A DNA stretch of 64,000 bases from Streptosporangium brasiliense (GTDB lineage Bacteria > Actinomycetota > Actinomycetes > Streptosporangiales > Streptosporangiaceae), in NCBI RefSeq assembly GCF_030811595.1, contig NZ_JAUSRB010000002.1, positions 1-64,000 of the forward strand, written 5' to 3'. Made by a program: the position numbers and the translations under genes. Shown here one piece after another: positions 10,777-18,692 of this stretch (positions are counted from its first letter, which is position 1; every line of letters begins with the position of its first letter). The notes beneath the pieces were generated by a model. The model searched no databases, was not told the origin of the DNA, and was given only the letters and a program-made list of their open reading frames with translations.

Positions 10777-12036
10777 ATGCGCCGACTGCTCCCCGTCGCG
10801 CTCGCCGTGCTGGTGACGGCGGGATGCTCGGCGGCGGTGGCGCAGAAGACGGAGCGCTCCGGCGGCGGGAGCGGCCCCTTCACCTTCGTGACGGGACGCG
10901 ACACGACCGGTTACCTGCAGCCACTGCTCGACCGCTGGAACGAGGCCCATCCGGGGGAGCGGGTCACCCTGCTCGAACTCCCCGAGGCGGCCGACGAACA
11001 GCGCGCGCAGATGGTCGCCAACCTCCAGGCCAAGAGCGACCGCTACGACGTGCTCGGCCTCGACGTCGTCTGGACGGCGGAGTTCGCCGACGCCGGCTGG
11101 ATCCTGCCGCTCGAACGCGGCATGTTCCCGCTGGACCGGTTCCTGCCGCCGGTCGTGGACACCGCGATCTACCAGGACAAGCTCTGGGCGGTGCCCTACA
11201 CCAGCAACGCGGGGCTGCTCTACTACCGCAAGGACCTGCTCGCCAAGCAGGGCTTCAAGCCGCCCAAGACCTGGGCGGAGCTGCGCGAGCAGGCCCGCGC
11301 GCTGCACGACAAGTACGGCATCGGCGGTTACGCCGGCCAGTTCCTCGCCTACGAGGGGCTGACCGTCAACTTCGCCGAGGCCGTGCAGTCGGCGGGCGGG
11401 CAGATCCTCAGCCAGGACGGCACGCAGGTGACCATGGACGCGGCCAAGGCGAAGACCGGCCTGGACTTCCTGGCCGGCGGCTTCCGGGAGGGATGGATCC
11501 CCCGGGAGTCACTCTCCTTCAAGGAGGAGGAGTCGCGGCTGGCCTTCCAGGAGGGCCGGCTGGCCTTCGCCCGCAACTGGCCGCACGCCTACGGCCCGGC
11601 CACCACTTCGGCGGTCGCCGACAAGTTCGGGGTCACCCGGCTGCCCGGGCTGAACGGCCCGGGGTCCAGCTCGCTGGGCGGGGTCAACCTCGCGCTCAGC
11701 GCCTACTCCAAGCGGCAGAAGTCGGCGGTGGAGTTCATCCGCTACTTCACCGGCCTGGAGAACCAACGCCGGGTGCTCGCCGACGGCTCGTTCCCGCCCG
11801 TGTGGGCCGAGCTGTACGACGACCCCGGCCTGATCAAGCGTTTCCCCTACCTGCCGGTCCTCAAGCAGAGCATCCTCTCTGCCCGACCCCGACCGGCGAG
11901 TGCCAACTACAACCAGGTGAGCCTGGTGATCGCCAGCGCGGTCTCCAACGCGCTCACCCCACCCTTCAAGGAGGCCGGCGACGATGTCGTCGCCTCCATG
12001 AGAGGCCAGCTCAACGAGATCATCCGGGCTCAGTGA
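10777..12036 (+). CDS. Sugar ABC transporter substrate-binding lipoprotein
   Basis: A 419-residue extracytoplasmic solute-binding protein. A lipobox (VTAGC, Cys17) marks it for lipid anchoring; the mature part has the family-1 carbohydrate-binding layout (DVLGLDVVWTAEFADAGWI, VPYTSNAGLLYYRKDLL, GGVNLALSAYSKRQKSAVEF). It resembles trehalose/maltose-type binding proteins of the LpqY/ThuE kind, but the ligand is not certain. ATG 10777 has GGAGG 7 nt upstream. A hairpin and tandem repeats separate it from the next binding protein, so whether it is part of that operon or an extra receptor for the same permeases is unclear. Confidence 0.85.
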   Translation: MRRLLPVALAVLVTAGCSAAVAQKTERSGGGSGPFTFVTGRDTTGYLQPLLDRWNEAHPGERVTLLELPEAADEQRAQMVANLQAKSDRYDVLGLDVVWTAEFADAGWILPLERGMFPLDRFLPPVVDTAIYQDKLWAVPYTSNAGLLYYRKDLLAKQGFKPPKTWAELREQARALHDKYGIGGYAGQFLAYEGLTVNFAEAVQSAGGQILSQDGTQVTMDAAKAKTGLDFLAGGFREGWIPRESLSFKEEESRLAFQEGRLAFARNWPHAYGPATTSAVADKFGVTRLPGLNGPGSSSLGGVNLALSAYSKRQKSAVEFIRYFTGLENQRRVLADGSFPPVWAELYDDPGLIKRFPYLPVLKQSILSARPRPASANYNQVSLVIASAVSNALTPPFKEAGDDVVASMRGQLNEIIRAQ

Positions 12037-12058
12037 CCCGGGGGAGATCCCCCCGGGT
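12036..12058. terminator. Hairpin directly at the end of the binding-protein gene
   Basis: ACCCGGGGG - AGATC - CCCCCGGGT, a 9-bp stem beginning at the last base of the stop codon, without a U-tract. It could attenuate readthrough into the downstream importer genes. Confidence 0.5.
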
Positions 12059-12064
12059 GAGACC

Positions 12065-12208
12065 GTCATCCCCATCCAGGCTCCGGACCGGGAGTCATCC
12101 CCACCCCCGGTCCCGGTCGAACGTCATCCCCATCCAGGCTCCGGACCGAGGGTCATCCCCACCCCCGGTCCGGGTCGAACGTCATCCCCGTCCTCAGTCC
12201 GCATTGAG
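12065..12208. repeat. 58-bp tandem repeat, about 2.5 copies
   Basis: Units at 12065-12122 and 12123-12180 are nearly identical, followed by a partial third starting at 12181. Each 58-bp unit holds two copies of GTCATCCCCA/T-like sequence, so it is itself a decayed duplication. It fills the gap between two sugar-binding genes. Confidence 0.85.
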
Positions 12209-12268
12209 CTGTCACCCCCGCCCCGGGAGCGACCCGGGAGCCCTGACAGCACAGGAGGTCCGTTCAGC

Positions 12269-13597
12269 ATGCGTAAATCCATCGCGACAGTGACGACGGC
12301 GGGACTCGCGCTCGCCCTCGCCGCGTGCAGCCAGAGCCCCGACACTGCCGCCTCCCCCGCCGCGAGCAGCAGCTCCTCCGCCGCCGCCCCCGCGGCCAAG
12401 ACGCTTGAAGGCGTGACCATCGAGGTCGCCGCCAAGTGGACCGGCCCCGAGCAGGCCAACTTCCAGGAAGTGCTCAAGGCCTTCGAGGCCAAGACCGGCG
12501 CCAAGGTCACCTACGCCTCCACCGGCGAGGACACCGGCGCCTACCTCGGCCCGCGCATCCAGGGCGACAACCCGCCGGACATCGCGATCCTGCCCCAGCC
12601 GGGCCTGGTCAAGCAGTACGCCGACCAGAAGGCGCTCAAGCCGCTCTCCGCCGAGGTGCTCAAGCAGATCGACGACAACTACACCCCGTACTGGAAGGAG
12701 CTCGGCTCCGCCGACGGCCAGGCCTACGGCGTGCTGGTGAAGGCGGCCCACAAGTCGCTCATCTGGTACCGCGACCAGGCCTTCCAGGACGCCGGGGCGC
12801 AGCAGCCGGCCACCTGGGACGACCTCGTCAAGACCGCCCAGGCGGTCGCCGACTCCGGCACCCCGCCCTTCTCCCTGTGCGGCGCGTCCGGCTGGACCCT
12901 GACCGACCTGTTCGAGAACGTCTACCTGTCCAGCGCGGGCCCGGAGAACTACACCAAGCTCTCCAAGCACGAGATCCCGTGGACCGACGCCAGCGTGACC
13001 ACCGCCCTGGAGAAGATCGGCCAGCTCGTCGGCAAGAAGGAGTTCCTGCTCGGCGGCCCCTCCGGCGCCCTGCAGACCGACTTCCCGACCTGCGTGACCC
13101 AGGTCTACGGCCAGGACAAGTCGGCGATGGTCATCGAGGCGGACTTCGTGGGCACCACGGCCGAGGAGTCCGGCGCGAAGCTGGGCGAGGAGGCCAAGTA
13201 CTTCCCGTTCCCGAAGGCCGGTGACACCGAGCCGGTCGTGCTGGGCGGCGACATCGCGGTGGCGCTGAAGGACTCCAAGGGCGCGATGGCGCTGCTGGAG
13301 TTCCTCGCCTCCAAGGAAGGCGGCGAGGTCTGGGCCAAGCTCCCCGGCTACCTGTCCCCCAACCGCAACGTCTCGCCCGACAACTACCCGAGCGAGCTGA
13401 CCAAGAAGCTCGCCCAGACGATCATCTCCGCGGGTGACGCCGTCCGCTACGACATGTCCGACCTCGCCCCCAGCGCCTTCGGCGGCACCGACGGCAAGGG
13501 CCAGTGGAAGCTCCTGCAGGACTTCGTCCGTGACCCCTCCAAGATCAAGGACATCCAGTCCAAGCTTGAGGACGAGGCCAAGAAGGCCTGGAAGTAA
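12269..13597 (+). CDS. Alpha-glucoside-type ABC transporter substrate-binding lipoprotein
   Basis: A 442-residue lipoprotein with signal peptide and lipobox (LAAC, Cys20), then a low-complexity Ser/Ala linker before the binding domain (VTIEVAAKWTGPEQANFQEV, NPPDIAILPQPGLVKQYA, VLVKAAHKSLIWYRDQAF). This pattern resembles AglE-type binding proteins for alpha-glucosides such as maltose, sucrose or trehalose. A strong AGGAGGT lies upstream of ATG 12269. It is followed 12 bp later by two permease genes, giving a binding protein - permease - permease operon. No ATP-binding subunit is encoded; actinomycete sugar importers usually share an MsiK-type ATPase encoded elsewhere. Confidence 0.88.
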   Translation: MRKSIATVTTAGLALALAACSQSPDTAASPAASSSSSAAAPAAKTLEGVTIEVAAKWTGPEQANFQEVLKAFEAKTGAKVTYASTGEDTGAYLGPRIQGDNPPDIAILPQPGLVKQYADQKALKPLSAEVLKQIDDNYTPYWKELGSADGQAYGVLVKAAHKSLIWYRDQAFQDAGAQQPATWDDLVKTAQAVADSGTPPFSLCGASGWTLTDLFENVYLSSAGPENYTKLSKHEIPWTDASVTTALEKIGQLVGKKEFLLGGPSGALQTDFPTCVTQVYGQDKSAMVIEADFVGTTAEESGAKLGEEAKYFPFPKAGDTEPVVLGGDIAVALKDSKGAMALLEFLASKEGGEVWAKLPGYLSPNRNVSPDNYPSELTKKLAQTIISAGDAVRYDMSDLAPSAFGGTDGKGQWKLLQDFVRDPSKIKDIQSKLEDEAKKAWK

Positions 13598-13609
13598 AGG
13601 GGAGAGGCC

Positions 13610-15124
13610 GTGACCGACCGGTTAGACGGCCCGCAGGATCCGCGTGGCGGCGGCGACGCCGCCCGCGGCTCCTCCTCCGGACCGAACGACACCCCCGGGG
13701 CATCCCTCGATCTGAGCGACGCCCCGCCGGCCCCGGCGGACGCCGGCGCCGACGCGCCTGCCGCCAAGCCGGAGATCGCGACAGCCGGACCGGCGGCCCC
13801 GGCCGCCTCCGGCGCCGCGACCACCTCGCGCACCTCCTCGCGGCTGGGACCGCCGCCGACGCTGGCGATCTGGTTCCTGCTGCCGGGAGCGATCCTGCTC
13901 GGCTCGATGGTGATCTACCCGATCATCTACTCGATCTTCCGCAGCTTCTACGACGCCACCGGCGGCACCTTCGTCGGCGTGGACAACTACGCCACGATCT
14001 TCAGCGACTCCTCCACCCTGACCACGATCAGGAACAACCTGATCTGGGTCGTGGTGGCCCCCGCGCTGGTCACCGTGGTCGGCCTGATCTTCGCGGTGCT
14101 GACCGAGCGGATCCGCTGGGCGACCGCGTTCAAGCTGATCGTGTTCATGCCGATGGCCGTCTCCCTGATGGCCTCCGGCGTCATCTTCCGCCTGGTGTAC
14201 GAGCAGGACCCCGACCGGGGCGTGGCCAACGCCGTGATCACCTCGGTCCAGGACGTCTTCGACTCCAACCCGGGCTACCCGGACGCGCGCCCCAGGGGGA
14301 ACGACCAGGCGCCGGTCGCCGCCCAGCAGGGCGCGGTGGTGACCAAACAGCCCGCCAAGCTCGGGCAGGCCGTGCTCATCCCGCTGGTGGGCGTCAAACC
14401 CGACACCCTCGCCTCGGCCTCGGCGGCCAAGGCCGTCCAGCCCGGACCGGGCGAGCTGGCCGGGACCGTGTGGGTGGACTTCACCCAGGGCGGCGGCGGC
14501 GCGCTCAACCAGGTGGACGGCACCGAGAAGGCCCTGGCCGGAATGACGGTCGAGGCGGTGCAGAACGGCACCGTCAAGGGCACCGCCACCACCGAGGCCG
14601 ACGGGACCTTCCGCTTCGCCGGGCTCGCGCCGGGCGACTACCTCGTACGGCTGCCGCAGTCGAACTTCGAGGCGGCCTTCAACGGGATCCCCTGGCTGGG
14701 CCCGACACTGATCACTCCGGCGATCATCGGCGCGTTCATCTGGGTGTGGGCCGGCTTCTCCATGGTGCTGATCGCGGCGGGGCTCTCGGCCATCCCGCGT
14801 GACGCGCTGGAGGCGGCCCGCATCGACGGCGCCACCGAATGGCAGGTGTTCCGCAAGATCACCGTTCCGCTGCTCTCCCCGGTGCTGCTGGTCGTGTTCG
14901 TCACAATGATCATCAATACCCTGAAGGTCTTCGACCTGGTCTTCGTCATCGCACCGGGATCGGTGCAGCCGCAGGCCAACGTGATCGCGCTGGAGATGTG
15001 GCGGGTCTCCTTCGGCGGCGGCGGCAACCAGGGACTGGGCAGCGCGCTGGCCATCTTCCTGCTGATCCTCGTCCTGCCCTTCATGATTCTCAACATCCGC
15101 CGGTTCAGGAGGGACAACCAGTGA
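13610..15124 (+). CDS. Sugar ABC transporter permease (MalF/AglF type) with inserted beta-rich domain
   Basis: A 504-residue permease, far longer than the usual ~300. Residues 1-80 are disordered Pro/Ala-rich sequence. Three transmembrane helices follow (about 83-107, 142-166, 175-200). Next is a ~165-residue insert whose second half, LAGTVWVDF...GMTVEAV...TTEADGTFRFAGLAPGDYLVRLP, looks like a carboxypeptidase-regulatory/SdrD-B beta-sandwich. The remaining helices resume at TLITPAIIGAFIWVWAGFSM, with the EAA loop DALEAARIDGATEWQVFRKI. The insert's place, on the outer face between helices 3 and 4, matches the P2 domain of E. coli MalF that touches the binding protein. GTG 13610 follows GGGGAGAGG; its stop overlaps the next gene. 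Confidence 0.88.
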   Translation: MTDRLDGPQDPRGGGDAARGSSSGPNDTPGASLDLSDAPPAPADAGADAPAAKPEIATAGPAAPAASGAATTSRTSSRLGPPPTLAIWFLLPGAILLGSMVIYPIIYSIFRSFYDATGGTFVGVDNYATIFSDSSTLTTIRNNLIWVVVAPALVTVVGLIFAVLTERIRWATAFKLIVFMPMAVSLMASGVIFRLVYEQDPDRGVANAVITSVQDVFDSNPGYPDARPRGNDQAPVAAQQGAVVTKQPAKLGQAVLIPLVGVKPDTLASASAAKAVQPGPGELAGTVWVDFTQGGGGALNQVDGTEKALAGMTVEAVQNGTVKGTATTEADGTFRFAGLAPGDYLVRLPQSNFEAAFNGIPWLGPTLITPAIIGAFIWVWAGFSMVLIAAGLSAIPRDALEAARIDGATEWQVFRKITVPLLSPVLLVVFVTMIINTLKVFDLVFVIAPGSVQPQANVIALEMWRVSFGGGGNQGLGSALAIFLLILVLPFMILNIRRFRRDNQ

Positions 15125-15996
15125 CAACCTCCACTCTCGGCGCACCGCCCCGCAGCGCCCTCGGCCGGGTCGTGGACCGGGTCGGCGGTGGTGTGGTCCA
15201 GGCGGCGATGGTGCTGATCGGCGTGTTCTGGCTGGTCCCCACCCTTGGCCTGTTCGTGGTCTCGATCCGCGACGAGACGGCCAACAACTCCACCGGCTGG
15301 TGGACGGTGTTCACCAAGCCGGCCGAGCTGACCCTCAAGAGCTACGGGGACCTGCTGGCCACCGGGTTCACCGCGTCGTTCTGGAACACCGTGCTCATCA
15401 CGGTGCCCACGACCGTCCTCGTGATCGGCATCGCGGCCATGGCGGCCTACGCGTTCGCCTGGATGGACTTCCCCGGCAGGGACGGGCTGTTCCTGGTGGT
15501 GGTCGGCCTGCTGGTGGTGCCGATCCAGATCGCGCTGATCCCGATCGCGCAGCTCTACGGCAAGATCGGGATCTTCGGCTCCATCGCCGGCGTGGTGCTC
15601 TTCCACGTCGCCTTCGGACTCCCCTTCGCCATCTTCCTGCTCCGCAACTTCTTCGCGGGCATCCCGGCCTCGCTGCTGGAGGCGGCGCGGATGGATGGCG
15701 CGGGCGAGTGGAGGATCTTCTCGACCGTGGTGTTCCCGCTGGCCAAGCCGGCGATCGCCTCGCTCGGCATCTTCCAGTTCCTCTGGGTCTGGAACGACCT
15801 GCTCGTCGCCCTGGTCTTCGCCAACACCGAGAACCAGCCGATGACCAAGGCCCTGCAGTCCCAGATGCGGCAGTTCGGCACCAACATCGACATCCTGGCG
15901 CCGGGCGCCTTCCTGTCCCTGATCATCCCGCTGGCGCTGTTCTTCGCCTTCCAGCGGTATTTCGTGCAGGGCATGATGGCCGGCTCGGTGAAATAA
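15121..15996 (+). CDS. Sugar ABC transporter permease (MalG/AglG type)
   Basis: A 291-residue inner-membrane permease with about six helices and the EAA coupling motif LLEAARMDGAGEWRIFSTVVF that docks onto the shared ATPase. The GTG start overlaps the stop of the partner permease by 4 bp (GTGA), ensuring matched expression. It completes an importer with the binding protein at 12269 and the permease at 13610. A long perfect inverted repeat follows immediately. Confidence 0.92.
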   Translation: MTTSTLGAPPRSALGRVVDRVGGGVVQAAMVLIGVFWLVPTLGLFVVSIRDETANNSTGWWTVFTKPAELTLKSYGDLLATGFTASFWNTVLITVPTTVLVIGIAAMAAYAFAWMDFPGRDGLFLVVVGLLVVPIQIALIPIAQLYGKIGIFGSIAGVVLFHVAFGLPFAIFLLRNFFAGIPASLLEAARMDGAGEWRIFSTVVFPLAKPAIASLGIFQFLWVWNDLLVALVFANTENQPMTKALQSQMRQFGTNIDILAPGAFLSLIIPLALFFAFQRYFVQGMMAGSVK

Positions 15997-16002
15997 AGGG
16001 GC

Positions 16003-16051
16003 AGGTCCGGTACGGCTTGCACATATTTCGGATGCAAGCCGTACCGGACCT
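16003..16051. terminator. Perfect 19-bp inverted repeat after the importer operon
   Basis: AGGTCCGGTACGGCTTGCA (16003-16021), an 11-nt loop, and the exact complement (16033-16051). It starts 7 bp after the permease stop and ends 24 bp before ung, with no U-tract. It probably ends the importer transcript; its length and perfect identity are unusual. Confidence 0.7.
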
Positions 16052-16061
16052 CAAACGCCGA

Positions 16062-16067
16062 TAGGGT
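16062..16067 (+). promoter_or_regulatory. Leaderless-type -10 element of ung
   Basis: TAGGGT ends 7 nt before ATG 16075, so transcription should begin at or next to the start codon. No Shine-Dalgarno is present. This TANNNT-N7-ATG layout is common for leaderless genes in actinobacteria. Confidence 0.55.
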
Positions 16068-16074
16068 TTTCGGC

Positions 16075-16752
16075 ATGTCCGCACGCCCTTTGAACGAAGT
16101 CGTGGAAGCCGGGTGGGCCACGGCCCTGGAGCCCGTCGCCGAGCAGGTCGCCGCCATGGGCGAGTTCCTCCGCAAGGAGGTCGCCGAAGGCAGGCAGTAC
16201 CTCCCTTCGGGACCCAACGTGCTCCGCGCTTTCCAGCAGCCCTTTGACCAGGTCAAGGTGCTGATCGTCGGTCAGGATCCCTACCCCACGCCGGGTCACC
16301 CGATCGGCCTGAGCTTCTCGGTCGCCGCCGACGTGCGGCCCATCCCCGGGAGCCTGCGCAACATCTACAAAGAGCTCACCGAGGACCTCGGGCTGCCCAT
16401 GCCGAGCAACGGTGACCTGACCCCGTGGGCCGAGCACGGTGTGCTGCTGCTCAACAGGGTGCTCACCGTCATGCCGGGCAAGCCCGCCTCGCACCGGGGC
16501 AAGGGCTGGGAAGAGGTCACCGAGCAGGCCATCAAGGCGCTCGCCGCGCGCGACAAGCCGATGGTCGCGATCCTGTGGGGCCGCGACGCCCGCAACCTGC
16601 GCCCGATGCTCGGCGACGTCCCGGCCATCGAGTCGGCCCACCCGAGCCCCCTGTCGGCCCGGAGCGGTTTCTTCGGCTCCCGCCCGTTCAGCCGCGCCAA
16701 CGAGCTCCTCGCGCAGCAGGGCGCGTCGCCGGTGGAGTGGAAGCTCCCCTAG
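16075..16752 (+). CDS. ung: Uracil-DNA glycosylase, family 1
   Basis: A 225-residue base-excision repair enzyme that removes uracil from DNA. Family-1 motifs are clear: the water-activating loop [17 protein letters not shown] starting at residue 66 (catalytic Asp in GQDPY), the LLLNRVLTV segment and the minor-groove loop [14 protein letters not shown] from residue 189. Length and motifs are ordinary for the family. The gene appears to be transcribed from its own leaderless promoter, separated from the sugar importer by a long hairpin. Confidence 0.97.
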   Translation: MSARPLNEVVEAGWATALEPVAEQVAAMGEFLRKEVAEGRQYLPSGPNVLRAFQQPFDQVKVLIVGQDPYPTPGHPIGLSFSVAADVRPIPGSLRNIYKELTEDLGLPMPSNGDLTPWAEHGVLLLNRVLTVMPGKPASHRGKGWEEVTEQAIKALAARDKPMVAILWGRDARNLRPMLGDVPAIESAHPSPLSARSGFFGSRPFSRANELLAQQGASPVEWKLP

Positions 16753-16776
16753 TCCGACCTCACTCCGTGAGGGCAC

Positions 16777-16782
16777 TAGGAT
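16777..16782 (+). promoter_or_regulatory. Leaderless-type -10 element
   Basis: TAGGAT ends 7 nt before ATG 16790, the same spacing as for ung, with no Shine-Dalgarno. Confidence 0.55.
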
Positions 16783-16789
16783 CTCCACC

Positions 16790-17131
16790 ATGAGTGATGA
16801 ATCGGGCACCGAACGCTATCTCCGGCTGACGGTTGAGCTGACTGTGGAAGTGCAGGACATCGGCGCACTGCAGGCCGCCGCACTGAAGGAGATCAACCAC
16901 CCTGAGGCCGATCTGGACGACGACGAGCGCAGGGAGCAGGCGGAGATGGTCTCCGCCGACGACAGCGGCGCCACGGCGCTGCAGTGGCTCATCGAGCCGG
17001 ACCACGTCCTGGGTCTGATCGAGCACGTCGAGCAGATCGAGCCCCGCGAGGCCGTGCTGGGCGTGGAGCCCTCCGAAGGCCCCTCGGAGGAGGACGACGA
17101 GCACGACCACGACCACGACCACGACCACTGA
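16790..17131 (+). CDS. Small acidic protein with Asp-His repeat tail
   Basis: A 113-residue protein of unknown function. It is acidic throughout (PEADLDDDERREQAEM, PSEGPSEEDDEHD) and ends in alternating Asp-His residues encoded by a GACCAC repeat. Such tails often bind zinc, nickel or copper, so metal storage or sensing is possible, but nothing else supports it. The first ~45 residues (YLRLTVELTVEVQDIGALQAAAL) may form a small beta-alpha domain. The start is set by the leaderless -10 element 7 nt upstream. It converges with the VOC gene, leaving only 2 bp between stops. Confidence 0.7.
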   Translation: MSDESGTERYLRLTVELTVEVQDIGALQAAALKEINHPEADLDDDERREQAEMVSADDSGATALQWLIEPDHVLGLIEHVEQIEPREAVLGVEPSEGPSEEDDEHDHDHDHDH

Positions 17132-17133
17132 GG

Positions 17134-17535
17134 TCAGTCGTTGACCACGGAGCCGTCCCCGAAGGCCCAGAGTTGACCTTCCAGGTCCAGAGCCTGGTAG
17201 ACCCTGGGTCCCTCGGGGGTGGCCTCGATCTCCACCACGATCTCCGCGCCCCTGGCGCTGGCCTGCTCGTAGTGGGCCTCCAGGTCCTCCACCACGACGA
17301 ACACCCCTTGACTGACCGCCGGCAGGTCCAGGGCGCTGCGCAGGTACGGCTCGCTGTCCCGGACCGAGGCCAGCATGACCACGGCCTCGCCCAGCACGAG
17401 CCGGGCGTGTCCGATACCGCCCTTCGGGCCGGGGACCGTCAGCGCCGGCCGGAAGCCGAAGACCTTGCCCAGCCACTCGATGGCGGCCGGGGCATCCTGG
17501 TATCGAAGGAACGGAACCACACGAGGGGTTGACAT
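17134..17535 (-). CDS. VOC-family (glyoxalase/PhnB-like) protein
   Basis: A 133-residue single-domain protein of the vicinal-oxygen-chelate superfamily: paired beta-alpha-beta modules from VVPFLRYQDAPAAIEWLGKVFGF to the ending YQALDLEGQLWAFGD, the PhnB-like signature. Members include glyoxalases, dioxygenases and antibiotic-binding proteins; the activity here is undetermined. ATG 17535 is chosen over the in-frame ATG 17547 because GGAGG sits properly before it, within the sequence of the longer version. Confidence 0.85.
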   Translation of the reverse strand: MSTPRVVPFLRYQDAPAAIEWLGKVFGFRPALTVPGPKGGIGHARLVLGEAVVMLASVRDSEPYLRSALDLPAVSQGVFVVVEDLEAHYEQASARGAEIVVEIEATPEGPRVYQALDLEGQLWAFGDGSVVND

Positions 17536-17624
17536 GCTGTCCTCCATCGAGACGACGCGATGCCTTCAGCCCTGAGCTTGCCACCGTTGGCCGGTCCCGT
17601 CAGCCCACTGGACTGATCTTCTTG

Positions 17625-18566
17625 TCAGCCGGTGAGGATGTCCTCACGGCGGGCGACGAGGGAGTCGCGCAGGCGCGTCAGCTCACCGCAGCGGGCGGCC
17701 AGGTCGTTGACCGTGCCGTTCACCCACTGGGCGACCTCGCCGACGGCCTGACCGGTGCGGGCGATCCGCTGATGCTTGATCGCGTCGGTGATGATGTTGT
17801 CGAAGAACATGTCGACGAACCAGCGGGTGTCCACCTTCGGGAGTTGGGGGCTGGCGTGCACCCCGACGTCGGCGAGCTCGCGGGAGAAGGCGTCCAGAGC
17901 CCGCTGGGCGTGCCAGGCCGCCTCGTCGGCGTTGCGCATGTGGCCGTGCTCCAGCATGTCCGCGAAGCCGCCGCCGCCGCTCAGCATGTCCCAGGTGGAG
18001 GCGCCACGGGCGTTGCCGAGGGAGCGCAGGACCTGGCCGACCGCCTGGGCGGCGGTGACCCCGGCGTGATGGGCCTCCTCGTGCTCGCGGAGGTCGGCGT
18101 GGGTGTCGGCGAGCCGCTGGCCGAGCTCGGTGAGCTCGCGCCCCCGGGGGTCGGCCGTCTCGACCAGCACGCGCTCCTTGCGTTCGAGCAGCGCGGCGAA
18201 CTCCTCCCGGGAGTGGGCGACCTCGGTCAGGCCGTTCTCCACGGCCGCCTGGTCGCTCCGGAGCCATTCGAGACGGTTCCGTTGCCCGTCCAGGCGCTGC
18301 CGCAGGGCCTGCGCCTCGGCCTGCTCCTTGGCGAGCTTCTCCTCCTTGGAACCGGTCAGGCCGGACAGGAACGCGCTGAAACCGCCCTCCAGCCTGGAGA
18401 CGTCGCGCTCCTCCTCGGCGAGCTGGGCCTCCAGGTCGCCGATGAGCTGCCCGACCTCGTCGAGCTGCACGGCCACCGCCTGGCGCTGCCTGGTCAGCTG
18501 TTCCAGCCGGCGCACCCGGTCACGGGCGGCGCGCAGGTCATCATCGATGCTGTCAAAGGAGGTCAC
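17625..18566 (-). CDS. Coiled-coil protein of unknown function
   Basis: A 313-residue soluble protein. The first ~170 residues are predicted coiled coil, rich in Leu/Glu/Arg/Gln heptads (RVRRLEQLTRQRQAVAVQLD, GDLEAQLAEEERDVSRLEGG). The C-terminal half (GNARGASTWDMLSGGGGFADMLEHGHMRNA onward) is more globular and contains VDTRWFVDMFFDNIITDAIKHQRI. No enzymatic motif was recognised. GTG 18566 gives VTSFDSIDDDLR, but no Shine-Dalgarno is visible, and the frame is open to 18629, so the start is uncertain. It might act as a scaffold in envelope or septum functions; this is a guess. Confidence 0.7.
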   Translation of the reverse strand: MTSFDSIDDDLRAARDRVRRLEQLTRQRQAVAVQLDEVGQLIGDLEAQLAEEERDVSRLEGGFSAFLSGLTGSKEEKLAKEQAEAQALRQRLDGQRNRLEWLRSDQAAVENGLTEVAHSREEFAALLERKERVLVETADPRGRELTELGQRLADTHADLREHEEAHHAGVTAAQAVGQVLRSLGNARGASTWDMLSGGGGFADMLEHGHMRNADEAAWHAQRALDAFSRELADVGVHASPQLPKVDTRWFVDMFFDNIITDAIKHQRIARTGQAVGEVAQWVNGTVNDLAARCGELTRLRDSLVARREDILTG

Positions 18567-18692
18567 ATATTTGCGACGTCTGAAGCGGCCAAATCGTTCC
18601 GTCCGGTATGCGGTGGACCCCGCCGGCACGTGCCGGGCGCCGCGGCCGCCGGCGGGGCCTGCCGCCCTCCCCCGAGACAGGGGAGGGCCATG

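Noticed and set aside
12065..12208. Tandem repeats considered as a CRISPR array
   Set aside because: Units are contiguous without unique spacers, and no cas genes are nearby.
16003..16051. Perfect inverted repeat considered as an insertion-sequence end or attachment site
   Set aside because: No transposase or integrase and no second copy in the window; a hairpin at an operon end explains it better.
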